This document shows positions 16,142 through 22,539 of a DNA stretch of 33,203 nucleotides, piece after piece. Position numbers and translations under genes: made by a program. The notes beneath the pieces were generated by a model that was given only the letters and a program-made list of their open reading frames with translations, did not search any database and was not told the origin of the DNA. Position 1 is the stretch's first letter; the number at the start of each line of letters is the position of its first letter. The DNA comes from Bacteroides sp. UBA1317 (lineage in GTDB: Bacteria; Bacteroidota; Bacteroidia; Bacteroidales; Bacteroidaceae), in NCBI GenBank assembly GCA_002307035.1, contig DBTL01000044.1, forward strand, positions 35,368 through 68,570, read 5' to 3'.

Positions 16142-17770
16142 TCAAACGGCAGCATATACTGCTTCTACATATTCCTCATTCTCCCAAGGAGCCTTCATCT
16201 CTTTCCAGATGCTGCAACAAACTATTTGCTCAATATCTTTGTAGAAGTTTACTGCTCCTTCGAATGATGCATAAGGTCCACCTGAATCATAATTGTGAAG
16301 CTGTTTCAATGGTATTCCCATTTTCTGAACACAATATTTCTCTTTCACTCCTGCACAGAACACATCCGGATGATATTTCTCGATGAGTTTCTCCATTTCA
16401 TAATGGCTAAGGTCATCTATTACAAGTGATCCTTTTTTCATTTCTGCCATCATACCGTCATATTGATTAAACTCTAATCCTTCAGCTTCCAGCGCTTTCA
16501 GTTCTTCTTCTGTTTTGCGAGGATTGTAGCGTTCAACATCTCTTTTTACCGAAATCTGTTCGATGTTACGGCTATCGGCATCAATCTGAATGCTTGGTAT
16601 CACGCGGCGACCCTCATAGTCATCACGGTGTCCGAACTCATAACCTGCACAAACGGTTGTTATTCCCAGTTCGTCAAACAATTCCTGATAGTGGTGTGCG
16701 CGCGAGCCTCCTACAAAGAGCATGGCCGTTTTGCCGTTTGTTTTCAGTTTTGCCTTTTCACGGGCGGCAATAACCGGTACCATTTCTTCGGCTATAACAG
16801 CTTCTATTCTCGCGATCAATTCAGCATCACCAAAATATTTACCTACTTTACGGAGAGACTTGGCACAAGCATCAGCACCAATAAAGTTCGCCTTCATCCA
16901 TGGAATACCGAAAGAAGTCTCCAACATTTCCGCTACATAATTAATGGAACGGTGGCACATCACCAAACTAAGATCGGCCGTATGCGCTGTTTCAAATTGT
17001 TCTATGGTAGAGTTACCCGACATCGTAGCTACGATCTGAATACCACACTTCTCGAACAAAGTATCAATAGCAAAAGCATCACCACCGATGTTATATTCGC
17101 CAAGTACATTGATGCGGAATTTGTGAGTGGCCTTTACCGTGTCGTCATTGCCAATGAGATGGCGAAACAACTGGTTATTGGCAATGTGGTGTCCGGCAGA
17201 TTGTGAAACACCTCTATAGCCTTCGCAAGAGAAACCAAATATATTGATACCATTGCCGATCTCTTCTTTCATTTGAATAGCCACCCGATGAACATCATCG
17301 CCAATCAGACCAACCGGACAAGTAGAAAAGATAGCGATAGCTTTGGGGTGAAACAGTTCATACGCTTCACGAATGGCTTGTTTCAACTTTTCTTCGCCAC
17401 CAAACACAATGTTTGAATCCTGCATGTCAGTTGAAAACGAATAAGTAATGAAATTTTCTTCGCTCTCTCCGGGGCGGGTCTGGTTGCGGCGTGTCAACCA
17501 AGAATAATATCCACAACCTATAGGACCATGAGTAATATTAACGATGTCTCGCGTAGGACCTAAAACCACACCTTTGCATCCTGCATACGTACATCCTCTT
17601 TGAGTGATAATACCTGGAATTGTACGTACGTTAGCCTGAATTTCAGGAATATTATCCGGATCAGCAACCACAATGCTCTTGCTCCTCTTCTTCCCTACTT
17701 TCTTGGGATAGATTTCAATCAGCTCTTCCCTGGCAGTACTCAAGTCTACATTTAAAACTTTATTTTCCAT
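16142..17770 (-). CDS. nifD: Nitrogenase MoFe protein alpha subunit
   Basis: This 542-residue subunit binds FeMo-co. P-cluster ligands are Cys60 (GCTYAGCKG), Cys86 (GPIGCGYYSW) and Cys151 (STCPVGLIGDD). The FeMo-co ligands are Cys272 (VMCHRSINY) and His492 (LHNYDSGGPY), and the substrate-channel Gln190/His194 region (GVSQSAGHH) is conserved. Residues about 388-440 form a charged insertion of roughly 50 residues that is typical of NifD from strict anaerobes. No vnfG/anfG-type delta subunit gene follows, so this is a molybdenum enzyme. It is 15 bases from nifI2 and 29 from nifK. Confidence 0.96.
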   Translation of the reverse strand: MENKVLNVDLSTAREELIEIYPKKVGKKRSKSIVVADPDNIPEIQANVRTIPGIITQRGCTYAGCKGVVLGPTRDIVNITHGPIGCGYYSWLTRRNQTRPGESEENFITYSFSTDMQDSNIVFGGEEKLKQAIREAYELFHPKAIAIFSTCPVGLIGDDVHRVAIQMKEEIGNGINIFGFSCEGYRGVSQSAGHHIANNQLFRHLIGNDDTVKATHKFRINVLGEYNIGGDAFAIDTLFEKCGIQIVATMSGNSTIEQFETAHTADLSLVMCHRSINYVAEMLETSFGIPWMKANFIGADACAKSLRKVGKYFGDAELIARIEAVIAEEMVPVIAAREKAKLKTNGKTAMLFVGGSRAHHYQELFDELGITTVCAGYEFGHRDDYEGRRVIPSIQIDADSRNIEQISVKRDVERYNPRKTEEELKALEAEGLEFNQYDGMMAEMKKGSLVIDDLSHYEMEKLIEKYHPDVFCAGVKEKYCVQKMGIPLKQLHNYDSGGPYASFEGAVNFYKDIEQIVCCSIWKEMKAPWENEEYVEAVYAAV

Positions 17771-17785
17771 TGTTCATTTCTCCTT

Positions 17786-18151
17786 TCAGTCAAGCGTTAT
17801 ATCTCCCTTTTCTCCTGTACGAATATGAACAGAATCAGAAGAATCAATCACAAATATTTTACCATCTCCACTTTCGCCTGTTTGGTTCATCTTAAGGATT
17901 GTTTCCACAGCGAGGTCCTTTTTATCATCTGTCACCATCAGAGTAATCATACGTTTCGACTTCAGACGAGGCACAGAAGAAATAAGTTCTACGTGCTCAG
18001 GAGCGTACTTGGCAGCCCTCTCCAAATCACCGTGTCCTTTTCCTCTTCCCAGCACCGGCATAGCAGTGAAAGAAGGGAGTCCGGCATCTTGAAGCGCCAT
18101 CTTGGTTTCCTGCATTTTGGCAATGCGGATAATTGCAAGTATCAGTTTCAT
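17786..18151 (-). CDS. nifI2: Nitrogenase-associated PII-like protein NifI2
   Basis: This 121-residue PII-family protein acts with NifI1 to inhibit the MoFe protein directly when fixed nitrogen is plentiful, with 2-oxoglutarate and ATP relieving inhibition. The T-loop region from GRGKGHGDLERAAKYAPEHVE is longer and different from that of GlnB, as expected of NifI2. The C-terminal GESGDGKIFVIDSSDSVHIRTGE is the usual PII signature. It is located between nifI1 and nifD, the arrangement found in methanogens and anaerobic bacteria. The Tyr of GlnB uridylylation is not obvious. Confidence 0.93.
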   Translation of the reverse strand: MKLILAIIRIAKMQETKMALQDAGLPSFTAMPVLGRGKGHGDLERAAKYAPEHVELISSVPRLKSKRMITLMVTDDKKDLAVETILKMNQTGESGDGKIFVIDSSDSVHIRTGEKGDITLD

Positions 18152-18165
18152 AAATGTTCGTTTTA

Positions 18166-18492
18166 TCAGATTTCTTTCTTTCCGCTAGAGATGGTGTATG
18201 TTTCAGTAACCGGAGTTACGAAAATCTTACCATCGCCAAATTGTCCTTTATCTCCTGAGCGAGCTGATTCTATGATTGTTTCAATAACAAAGTCTTTGTC
18301 TTTCTCGGGAATAACAATCATCAACAGATCTTTCGGCAATTCGTCGTAGGTAACGTTCCCTACTTTCAGACCGCGTTGTTTACCACGTCCGAAAACAGAT
18401 AGTTTAGTTACTGCGGGAAATCCGGCGTTTAGTAGCGCATTCATCACGATGGGTGATTTCTCGGGGCGTACAATGGCTCTTAATAAATACAT
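18166..18492 (-). CDS. nifI1: Nitrogenase-associated PII-like protein NifI1
   Basis: This 108-residue PII-family protein is the partner of NifI2. Seen are the YLLRAIVRPEKSPIVMNAL opening, a short T-loop GRGKQRGLKVGNVTYDELPK and the GDGKIFVTPVTETYTI end. The gene sits 23 bases after nifH and 14 before nifI2. Because NifI1/I2 control enzyme activity by reversible binding, no draT/draG need be present, and none is seen here. Confidence 0.93.
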   Translation of the reverse strand: MYLLRAIVRPEKSPIVMNALLNAGFPAVTKLSVFGRGKQRGLKVGNVTYDELPKDLLMIVIPEKDKDFVIETIIESARSGDKGQFGDGKIFVTPVTETYTISSGKKEI

Positions 18493-18515
18493 AATGTGTT
18501 CCTCCTAATTTTATA

Positions 18516-19349
18516 TTAATTCATGATTCCGAAGCTTACCAACATCTCTTCCAATTCCGGCATTGTTAGCGGTGTAGGAATAACGAACATTTTATTTTCG
18601 TCAATTTTCTTAGCTAAAGCACGATATTCATCAGCTTGCGGATGTTGAGGAGCATGATCAATCACCGTTTTACGGTTAATTTCTGCGTGCTGAACCATGT
18701 TTTCGCGAGGAACAAAATGAATCATCTGTGTGCCTAACTTCCTAGCAAATTCTTCAATCATATTTGCTTCGTTGTCCACCTTACGGGAATTACAAATAAT
18801 TCCACCCAAACGAACGGTACCTACTTTACCAAATTTAGATATAGACTTGCAGATATTGTTTGCTGCATACATTGCCATCATCTCGCCAGAGCAAACAATG
18901 TACACCTCTTGTGCCTTACCATCACGAATCGGCATGGCAAAACCACCACAAACAACGTCGCCCAATACATCATAAAACACATAGTCCAATTGCTTGTCGT
19001 CATCATAAGCTCCCAACTGCTCAAGCAAGTTGATAGAAGTAATAATACCACGACCAGCGCATCCTACACCCGGTTCCGGACCACCTGATTCAACACAACT
19101 GGTGTTATTGAATCCTAATTTCATTACGTCATCCAGATCTACATCTTCACCTTCATCACGCAACGTGTCAAGAACTGTTTTCTGAGCCAAACCATGCAGC
19201 AGTAATCGAGTGGAGTCTGCTTTTGGATCGCAACCCACTACCATTACTTTTTTACCCATTTCGGCTAAACCAGCCACTGTGTTTTGAGTAGTTGTACTTT
19301 TACCAATACCCCCTTTGCCGTAAATAGCAATTTTCCTAATCTGTTTCAT
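18516..19349 (-). CDS. nifH: Nitrogenase iron protein (dinitrogenase reductase)
   Basis: This 277-residue homodimeric Fe protein passes electrons to MoFe protein with MgATP hydrolysis. The P-loop GKGGIGKST is at residues 11-19. Cys97 and Cys134 are the bridging [4Fe-4S] ligands, and Arg100 in CAGRG is the residue that is ADP-ribosylated in some species. The VESGGPEPGVGCAGRG and DVLGDVVCGGFAMPIR blocks are complete. The sequence style, and the following nifI1/nifI2 pair, point to the NifH group of strict anaerobes (often called cluster III). It is the first gene of the 13-gene run and is preceded by a 256-base control region. Confidence 0.97.
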   Translation of the reverse strand: MKQIRKIAIYGKGGIGKSTTTQNTVAGLAEMGKKVMVVGCDPKADSTRLLLHGLAQKTVLDTLRDEGEDVDLDDVMKLGFNNTSCVESGGPEPGVGCAGRGIITSINLLEQLGAYDDDKQLDYVFYDVLGDVVCGGFAMPIRDGKAQEVYIVCSGEMMAMYAANNICKSISKFGKVGTVRLGGIICNSRKVDNEANMIEEFARKLGTQMIHFVPRENMVQHAEINRKTVIDHAPQHPQADEYRALAKKIDENKMFVIPTPLTMPELEEMLVSFGIMN

Positions 19350-19375
19350 AATGTCATAATCTTAATTTGTACCTT

Positions 19376-19401
19376 AAAAAAATGGTTCTTATATTACCAT
19401 T
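19376..19401 (-). terminator. Second terminator-like hairpin directly before nifH
   Basis: On the minus strand AATGGT, nine bases, ACCATT is followed by a run of T residues (plus-strand A-run at 19376-19382). The stem is short (6 bp). It lies 27-52 bases before the nifH ATG, so any transcript starting further upstream would have to pass it. Confidence 0.4.
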
Positions 19402-19410
19402 CGGTATATA

Positions 19411-19450
19411 TAAAGAGAAAAGTATGCCATAAAGCATACTTTTCTCTTTA
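19411..19450. terminator. Perfect 17-bp hairpin between modA and nifH
   Basis: TAAAGAGAAAAGTATGC (19411-19427) and GCATACTTTTCTCTTTA (19434-19450) are exact reverse complements, separated by CATAAA. The T-rich outer part makes it terminator-like in both directions. The simplest reading is the end of the porin-modA transcript. It also lies 62-101 bases before the nifH ATG and could be part of the nifH leader. Confidence 0.65.
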
Positions 19451-19605
19451 AAATAAGAACAAAAAGAGACTAAACCCCTTGTTTTTCAGCACATTAAGAA
19501 ATATAAAATACCTATTATAAAGCTTTTTGACAATCTAGGAGGAACACAAACAACTTCATTTAGGTAACAAAAATGTAGTATACTTACAATTATGTAGTTC
19601 AAAAA
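19451..19605 (-). promoter_or_regulatory. Putative upstream control region of the nif operon
   Basis: This is the part of the 256-base modA-nifH gap beyond the hairpin. No TAnnTTTG box is seen on the minus strand. It carries a TGT-N9-ACA palindrome-like site at 19574-19588 and the 14-mer CTTACAATTATGTA at 19583-19596, which is also present between modE and nifA. These may be activator-binding sites. The transcription start of nifH cannot be fixed from the sequence. Confidence 0.45.
19583..19596. promoter_or_regulatory. 14-bp element shared with the modE/nifA intergenic region
   Basis: CTTACAATTATGTA occurs here, about 235 bases before nifH, and again at 22351-22364. It has TACA...TGTA dyad character. 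A common regulator of nif and mod genes is inferred; a NifA-like activator or another nitrogen/metal regulator is possible. Confidence 0.45.
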
Positions 19606-20349
19606 TTACTTAGAATAGCCATACTTCTCCCACAACTTATCGCAACTGTTGCCAAGTATGTATTTCATGAATTTCTCGGCAGTCAGATTACGCGCGGGTT
19701 TCTTTATCAGTACACATGCCTGTTCAATAGGAGAATATAGGTTTTGTGGAATCACATAACATTTCCCCTTACCCACCATTTCGGGAGCCATAGCTAAAGA
19801 GAGAGCTATGAAGCCAACTTCTGCATTACCGGTAAAGGCATACTGTGCAGCAGCAGAGATATTGTCTCCATAGATAATCTTCGTTTGCAGATCGTTAAAC
19901 AAACCTTGTTTTTTCAATAGTTCCACAGCACGTTCGCCATAAGGTGCCGTTTCCGGTTTGGCAATAGCAATACGCTTCACAGCATCCTGTTTAAGTACGC
20001 TTACCCCCTTATTTACATCAATAGAATTGCTCCACATAGCCAGTTTGCCATATATATAAGTAGCCACTTTACCATATGTCATCCCCTGGCTCTGCAACTT
20101 CAGCGGAAAACTTTTGTCGGCTGCCATGAAGAAATCGAAAGAAGCTCCATTCATAATCTGCTGAACAAAATTGCCGGAACTGCCAAATGTTACATCAAGT
20201 TTAACTCCCGGATTTTCTTTCTCATATTTATCTTTTATTTCCATAAATACACTCCGTAGATTGGCTGCAGCAGCCACTTTTACACTCTTTTGTGCACTGA
20301 TCGTCATGCTTATCAGCAGAAGAGCGATCAACAAAAAACTCTTTTTCAT
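19606..20349 (-). CDS. modA: Molybdate-binding periplasmic protein
   Basis: This 247-residue protein captures molybdate (or tungstate) for ModBC. A signal peptide covers residues 1-19 (ending ISAQ). No lipobox is seen, so it is probably soluble in the periplasm. Family blocks are VAAAANLRSVFMEI, VTFGSSGNFVQQI with the oxyanion-binding Ser residues, DFFMAADKSFP, and AKPETAPYGERAVELL. It is 52 bases after the porin gene and seems co-transcribed with it, not with modBC at the far end of the nif operon. The split arrangement suggests that ModA is under ModE control. Confidence 0.9.
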   Translation of the reverse strand: MKKSFLLIALLLISMTISAQKSVKVAAAANLRSVFMEIKDKYEKENPGVKLDVTFGSSGNFVQQIMNGASFDFFMAADKSFPLKLQSQGMTYGKVATYIYGKLAMWSNSIDVNKGVSVLKQDAVKRIAIAKPETAPYGERAVELLKKQGLFNDLQTKIIYGDNISAAAQYAFTGNAEVGFIALSLAMAPEMVGKGKCYVIPQNLYSPIEQACVLIKKPARNLTAEKFMKYILGNSCDKLWEKYGYSK

Positions 20350-20401
20350 ACTTATACTTATTTATTATCTATTTTATTTTTTTGCTCTATAATCAATTTA
20401 A

Positions 20402-21730
20402 TTATAGCTTGATTTTAAAAACATCGGGTTTGATGGTCAATGAAATATAAGCCCAGTTAGGAGTACGACTTTTGGCATCCGATGCTTTCAGTTTTAGATA
20501 GCGGCTGTTGTCGGAGAGAAAATAAGTGCCCCAACCACCTTCTACAAACACACAACTGTTCATCTTATACGATAGTTTGATGTCTAACTCCGATCCGAGT
20601 GACTTTCCATGCTTCGCACTGCTATATTCCACCTCTTTTGCTGTATCGAAGAGATGGTAACCTACTTCATACGAAAACTTTTTAGTCAAATTTCCTGCTA
20701 CTTGACCATAATAATCTACCAACCCTTGCGTAGGAAGTGATGCAGTCCAGTAGTCCATATATCCGTTAAAGCTATGTGGTGCGCCATAAAGCCAATTGAA
20801 GGTCTTGCTTTTAGAAGTGTCTTTACCATCATCACCCGAATATAAATCAGCTCCCAGCGTACCAATGAAAGCAGGTGTCACTTTATAGTTCATTTTCAGA
20901 GCCAGTAACGAAGCATTCAAATTCTTGGTCGCTGTTGTTTTTCCAAATTGGAAATAAGCAGTAGCCAGAAAATCGAAAGGACAAGAGGGATTCTGATACT
21001 TCAGATTACCTCCCGTCGTATATCGATGATACATATCTACTTTGGAACTATAAGTAGTAGTTCCGCTAGCGTCAGTCGTTGTTTTTTGAATTCCTTCGTC
21101 AAGTGCTAAAGCAGTAAGAAGTAATCCGGAAGTGAGCGGTTTTGAAACCCATAAGTAGCCCATATACCGATATTTAGTCGCAGCCGAGTATATAGTCTCT
21201 TTAGAAATAGCTTTATCATTGTTATAGGCAAATCCCAGGTTACCGGTAAAGCTATTTTCCAGTTCATACTTAAACACCACCACATCGTGGGCAGTTCCGG
21301 TGTTACTCCAGTTAGAAGCTGAAAAGATACGGTTATCGTCGTATTTCAATGCTTGTCGACCGATGGCGACCGATCCTCCTGGAATAAGTAGAATGTCCGC
21401 CCATGCTTCGTAAACAGATAACGACCCTGAAGACGACACCGCTTCCGAATTTACACCTGCTTCGCCATATGTGCGTGAATCCTGAATGGTGAAGTTCGTT
21501 TTCAAATAAGCGTTTTTAAAACCAAAACCCAGTCGGCTACGTTGCAGCATAAAACCGGCCGGACTCGATGAATCGGTGATAGGCGAACCATATCCACTCC
21601 GATATTCCGCTCTTGGCCTAAGCTCTGCATTAATACTCAATTCCTGAGCCACTGTTGACGTTGTTGTAAAAAGCAATAACGCCATTGCTCCAATCATTTT
21701 GTCCGTTTTACCTTTGATAAACAATTTCAT
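20402..21730 (-). CDS. Outer-membrane beta-barrel porin (alginate-export-like family)
   Basis: This 442-residue protein has an N-terminal signal peptide (through about residue 28, TVAQ). A long series of amphipathic beta strands typical of an outer-membrane barrel follows: SINAELRPRAEYRSGY, RSRLGFGFKNAYLKTNFTIQDSRTYG, the GRQALKYDDNRIFSASNWSNTG block and strands to the end. This block matches what I know of the alginate_exp/porin family in Bacteroidetes. It is immediately upstream of modA and downstream of a ModE-type operator, which suggests that it lets molybdate or a Mo-chelate cross the outer membrane. That substrate is an inference; the family alone does not show it. Confidence 0.75.
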   Translation of the reverse strand: MKLFIKGKTDKMIGAMALLLFTTTSTVAQELSINAELRPRAEYRSGYGSPITDSSSPAGFMLQRSRLGFGFKNAYLKTNFTIQDSRTYGEAGVNSEAVSSSGSLSVYEAWADILLIPGGSVAIGRQALKYDDNRIFSASNWSNTGTAHDVVVFKYELENSFTGNLGFAYNNDKAISKETIYSAATKYRYMGYLWVSKPLTSGLLLTALALDEGIQKTTTDASGTTTYSSKVDMYHRYTTGGNLKYQNPSCPFDFLATAYFQFGKTTATKNLNASLLALKMNYKVTPAFIGTLGADLYSGDDGKDTSKSKTFNWLYGAPHSFNGYMDYWTASLPTQGLVDYYGQVAGNLTKKFSYEVGYHLFDTAKEVEYSSAKHGKSLGSELDIKLSYKMNSCVFVEGGWGTYFLSDNSRYLKLKASDAKSRTPNWAYISLTIKPDVFKIKL

Positions 21731-21759
21731 ACCTACTTTTTTAAATTAATAAACTGTTA

Positions 21760-21767
21760 CTAAGATA
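21760..21767 (-). promoter_or_regulatory. Possible -7 box of the porin-modA operon
   Basis: On the minus strand TATCTTAG differs from the TAnnTTTG consensus at one base. It lies 30 bases before the porin start and directly downstream of the ModE-type palindrome, so a bound repressor would block it. Confidence 0.3.
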
Positions 21768-21774
21768 TTCACTT

Positions 21775-21797
21775 CGTTATCTTGATAACAGATAACG
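21775..21797. promoter_or_regulatory. modO: ModE-type operator before porin-modA
   Basis: CGTTATCT, seven bases, AGATAACG is a perfect inverted repeat with the outer CGTTAT/ATAACG characteristic of known ModE boxes (CGNTATATA-N6-8-TATATAACG). It sits 45-67 bases before the porin start and 80 bases after the modE stop. It should allow Mo-dependent repression of porin and modA. Confidence 0.65.
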
Positions 21798-21878
21798 TGT
21801 TTTATTAAAAAAACCGGTTAACTGTATCCGGCTATTCCACTCCTTTGTGTTCGTTGTACTTTGCCAATTACTCTGTAA

Positions 21879-22235
21879 TTAGAGTAAACAAGAATCTAAA
21901 TTCTGATTTAAGATGTTCATTTCTTCAGCAAATTGCTGCATCTTATCTTCATAGAGGCGAATCAATTCTTCTCCGTAGGCTCCTACTCTGCATCCGCCTC
22001 CATCTTTCCCGCCCTTTTTGCGAATCAAGATAGGTATGGGCGACAAACGATTCATTCTGTCAGCCACCGTCCATGCTTGTTGATAGGAGATCTTACACTT
22101 TTTTGCCGCTGCATTAATAGAACCTTCGGCAATCAAAGCTTTTAGCAACAGATATTGCGTATGTCCGAAGAATAACTCATCGTCTTTATAAATTGCAAAT
22201 GCTCCTTTTATGTCGAATGTTTGTTTATTCCTCAT
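21879..22235 (-). CDS. modE: ModE-like molybdate-responsive regulator, HTH domain only
   Basis: This 118-residue winged-helix protein is related to the N-terminal DNA-binding domain of ModE. Seen are KGAFAIYKDDELFFGHTQYLLLKAL, the HTH GSINAAAKKCKISYQQAWTVADRMN, and the wing RKKGGKDGGGCRVGAYGEELI. The C-terminal molybdate-binding (TOBE) domains are absent. The stand-alone Mop at 25150 might sense molybdate in its place, or the protein may act without metal. The ATG at 22235 is chosen; an upstream GTG at 22271 would coincide with the predicted sigma54 start site. A ModE-type palindrome lies downstream, before the porin. Confidence 0.85.
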   Translation of the reverse strand: MRNKQTFDIKGAFAIYKDDELFFGHTQYLLLKALIAEGSINAAAKKCKISYQQAWTVADRMNRLSPIPILIRKKGGKDGGGCRVGAYGEELIRLYEDKMQQFAEEMNILNQNLDSCLL

Positions 22236-22279
22236 AAGCTGTCTCTGAATATTTTTACCACAAGCTGGCACTACATACT

Positions 22280-22295
22280 ATCAATGAGTGTGCCA
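22280..22295 (-). promoter_or_regulatory. Sigma54-like promoter for modE
   Basis: On the minus strand TGGCACACTCATTGAT matches the sigma54 consensus TGGCACR-N4-TTGCW except for one base (A for C). The predicted start is near 22270, giving a leader of about 35 bases to the modE ATG. The activator would be the divergent NifA-like protein. Confidence 0.55.
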
Positions 22296-22350
22296 AAAAA
22301 CATAAAGTATTGATTTATAGAGAGTTGAATATGATCTGACAAAATCAAAT

Positions 22351-22364
22351 CTTACAATTATGTA
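22351..22364. promoter_or_regulatory. 14-bp element shared with the nifH upstream region
   Basis: CTTACAATTATGTA is identical to 19583-19596. Here it lies about 55 bases upstream of the modE sigma54-like box and about 135 bases before the -7 box of the nifA-like gene. Confidence 0.45.
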
Positions 22365-22390
22365 TTTTCAGCGTATTTTCATTACTTTCC

Positions 22391-22405
22391 TGTTGTTCAA
22401 CAACA
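22391..22405. promoter_or_regulatory. TGT-N9-ACA palindrome upstream of modE
   Basis: TGTTGTT-C-AACAACA is a perfect dyad. It resembles the NifA upstream activator site TGT-N10-ACA but with nine spacer bases, and it is about 96 bases upstream of the sigma54-like box, a normal enhancer distance. Confidence 0.4.
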
Positions 22406-22499
22406 CTCATAAAGGTTATAATAAATTAGGATACCAAACATAATAATTATTTTATAAACATTTTAGTGTCTATTTGATGTAATAATTAAAAATAAACGT

Positions 22500-22507
22500 T
22501 ATCTTTG
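22500..22507 (+). promoter_or_regulatory. Bacteroides-type -7 box for the nifA-like gene
   Basis: TATCTTTG matches TAnnTTTG and lies 32 bases before the ATG. A TTTG at 22473-22476 could be the -33 box, though the spacing of 23 bases is a little long. The CGTTATCT at 22498-22505 also resembles a ModE half-site. Confidence 0.5.
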
Positions 22508-22539
22508 TATCGTTACTGTAATGTAAAAAACTTAATGTT

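Larger units (their letters stand above)
22236..22539. promoter_or_regulatory. Divergent control region between modE and the nifA-like gene
   Basis: This 304-base gene-free stretch is very AT-rich. It contains a sigma54-like -24/-12 box for modE (22280-22295), the 14-mer shared with the nifH region (22351-22364), the palindrome TGTTGTTCAACAACA (22391-22405) and a Bacteroides -7 box for the nifA-like gene (22500-22507). No ORF is apparent. The layout suits control of modE and the activator gene from shared upstream sites. Confidence 0.55.

Noticed and set aside
16142..17770. Possible alternative (V or Fe-only) nitrogenase because NifD is long with an insertion
   Set aside because: No delta-subunit gene lies between nifD and nifK, nifE/nifN/nifV and molybdate genes accompany it, and the insertion is typical of Mo NifD from anaerobes.
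18516..19349. BchL/ChlL or CfbC-type NifH homologue
   Set aside because: The gene is followed by nifI1, nifI2, nifD and nifK with all expected ligands, so it is true nifH.
19414..19429. Sigma54 promoter for nifH inside the hairpin (TGGCATACTTTTCTCT)
   Set aside because: The -24 part is good but the -12 part lacks the TTG core; kept only as a remark, not as a feature.
21866..21880. AATTAC-TCT-GTAATT hairpin at the modE stop as a terminator
   Set aside because: The stem is only 6 bp of AT-rich sequence and no T-run follows on the minus strand.
22236..22271. GTG start at 22271 for modE
   Set aside because: It coincides with the start site predicted from the sigma54-like box, and the ATG at 22235 fits the ModE alignment.
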